Below, one piece after another: positions 5,270 through 6,142 of a DNA stretch of 6,142 bases. The translations under genes were made by a program, and so were the position numbers. How positions within the stretch are numbered: the stretch's first letter is position 1; each line of letters starts with the position of its first letter. Source of the DNA: Sulfuricurvum sp. (GTDB lineage Bacteria > Campylobacterota > Campylobacteria > Campylobacterales > Sulfurimonadaceae); contig DZBC01000131.1 in NCBI GenBank assembly GCA_022729835.1, forward strand, positions 1 to 6,142, in the 5' to 3' direction. The notes below the pieces were generated by a model. The model was not told where the DNA came from and did not search any database. It worked only from the letters and a program-made list of their open reading frames with translations.

Positions 5270-6142
5270 AAGGCAACCTGATAATGATCTCGAACCCGCC
5301 GTCTCGATTGGCCGCTTCGATACGGCCGTGCATATTTTTCGTCACGATAACTTGTGTCATATAAAGCCCGGTTCCCGTCCCCTTACCCGGATCTTTCGTC
5401 GTAAAATAGGGCTCAAAAATCCGTTCCATGATGCTTGGATTAACTTCTAAAGCGTTGTCCCAGATACGCAGTGCCATCTGTTCCTCTTCACGCACCACAG
5501 AGACAACAATCAGAGGCTCATAGTCGCCCCTCTCTTGCAATGCCCGCCGCTCATCAATCGCATCTTTCGCATTGAGCAAAATATTGATCAGCGCCTGTCG
5601 CAACTGGTTTTCAGATCCGCTTACATGTAAGGCTTCATCCAGCTCAATACGGGTTACGATTCGGTGGCTGTCAAACTGCGCCTTGAGGAGTAAAAAGGTG
5701 CTCTCCACACTTTTGCGCACATTGAAGCGGGCATCCATTTCAGTCGGTTTGAAAAAGTTACGAAAATCGTCAATGGTTTCGGACATGAAGCGAATCTGTT
5801 TCATGCTCTGGTCCACCGCGCGCTCAAAGTAGGCTTCATCGAGTAAGTTGCGCTCATACATCTCCTGAAGCTGTTGAATCTGCAGGGCAACAAAATTGAG
5901 CGGCTGACGCCAGTTGTGCGCAATCGCGCCGATCATCTCTCCCATCGACGCCATTTTCGACTGCTGGATAAGCAACTGCTCTTGGGCGCGCCGCTTAGAG
6001 ACCTCTTCCTTGACTCTCAGCTCCAACCGTTCTTCGTTTACATGTAACTGTTGATTCAGCACAATCAGCTCAGCCGCATGTGCCTCCGCTGCATATAACG
6101 GCGCATCCGGCCACCAATCGCGCAGAACATCCGGCCACTTGG
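5262..6142 (-). CDS. Histidine kinase (DHp + HATPase), 5' end outside the window
   Basis: The frame is open to the window edge with no stop, and reads through a GTG at 6062-6060 that is probably not the real start: the residues before it (WWPDAPLYAAEAHAAELIVL) continue into the same coiled coil. The input domain is therefore out of view. Visible from N to C: a coiled-coil linker; a DHp box GEMIGAIAHNWRQPLN with the phospho-acceptor His in AHNWRQPL (encoded near 5916); an N-box INILLNAKDAID; an F-box IFEPYFTTK; and a G2 box GTGTGLYM. The G1 box is odd: WDNALEVNPS replaces the usual DNxGGI and has no glycine. It is expected to phosphorylate D61 of the REC-GGDEF-EAL-CZB protein encoded directly downstream with an 8-nt overlap (TATGCATGA). 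No membrane segment is visible in this part. Kinase class is certain from the motifs; activity is uncertain because of the G1 change. Confidence 0.93.
   Translation of the reverse strand, partial: KWPDVLRDWWPDAPLYAAEAHAAELIVLNQQLHVNEERLELRVKEEVSKRRAQEQLLIQQSKMASMGEMIGAIAHNWRQPLNFVALQIQQLQEMYERNLLDEAYFERAVDQSMKQIRFMSETIDDFRNFFKPTEMDARFNVRKSVESTFLLLKAQFDSHRIVTRIELDEALHVSGSENQLRQALINILLNAKDAIDERRALQERGDYEPLIVVSVVREEEQMALRIWDNALEVNPSIMERIFEPYFTTKDPGKGTGTGLYMTQVIVTKNMHGRIEAANRDGGFEIIIRLPYA
5621..5630. repeat. TTACATGTAA palindrome, site 5
   Basis: A perfect 10-bp palindrome inside the kinase gene, just upstream of the N-box coding region. It encodes Leu-His-Val in EALHVSG. Confidence 0.7.
6038..6047. 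repeat. TTACATGTAA palindrome, site 6
   Basis: A perfect 10-bp palindrome inside the coiled-coil linker of the kinase gene. It encodes Leu-His-Val in NQQLHVNEE. Confidence 0.7.

Noticed and set aside
4427..5281. Long plus-strand frames opposite the regulator, kinase and beta-helix genes
   Set aside because: They are antisense shadows of genes with clear domains, with no ribosome sites or recognisable products.

Overview
All supported genes lie on the minus strand, so transcription runs from high to low coordinates. The window looks like a chromosomal piece of a Gram-negative, mid-GC bacterium. The histidine kinase motif GEMIGAIAHNWRQPLN, the CZB-containing c-di-GMP protein and the secreted beta-helix proteins resemble Campylobacterota (Sulfurimonas/Sulfuricurvum-like). 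That assignment is inference from family resemblance; no marker gene is present.

Region 1 (6142-2846) is a signalling pair: the 3' part of a histidine kinase gene (its 5' end is outside the window), overlapping by 8 nt a response regulator of 807 residues. The regulator has the order REC-PAS-GGDEF-EAL-CZB. It keeps its phospho-acceptor Asp, GGDEF motif, inhibitory RxxD site, EAL catalytic residues and a full zinc-binding CZB motif. The pair should join phosphorelay, PAS and zinc/redox input to c-di-GMP turnover. The kinase has lost both glycines of the usual G1 box.

Region 2 (2845-2450) has no intact gene but contains two gene remnants. Directly after the regulator's TAG stop, in the same frame, 47 codons encode a diverged second copy of the C-terminal half of the CZB domain. 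Further on, a short ORF ends in PALIMYLLQ-stop, nearly the same tail as the next intact gene (PSVIMYLLN-stop). The stretch therefore looks like a deletion or rearrangement scar in which a CZB gene and a third beta-helix gene were lost. It also holds AT-rich promoter-like sequence and a small inverted repeat overlapping a direct repeat.

Region 3 (2449-1) encodes two exported right-handed beta-helix proteins 26 nt apart, each with a signal peptide and a good Shine-Dalgarno site. The first is a complete 511-residue protein with Chlamydia Pmp-like FxxN/GGA motifs and a choice-of-anchor-Q-like C-terminus. The second is cut by the window edge. Its visible end is a tandem array of 25-26-residue coils encoded by 75/78-bp repeats, and the last two complete units are identical at the DNA level.

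Throughout, the octamer TACATGTA occurs six times, always as TTACATGTA on the minus strand, far above the roughly 0.1 expected by chance. It may be an iterated palindrome or uptake-type sequence of this genome. The signalling pair and the surface proteins could be linked functionally (c-di-GMP controlling surface or biofilm proteins), but only adjacency and shared orientation support this.
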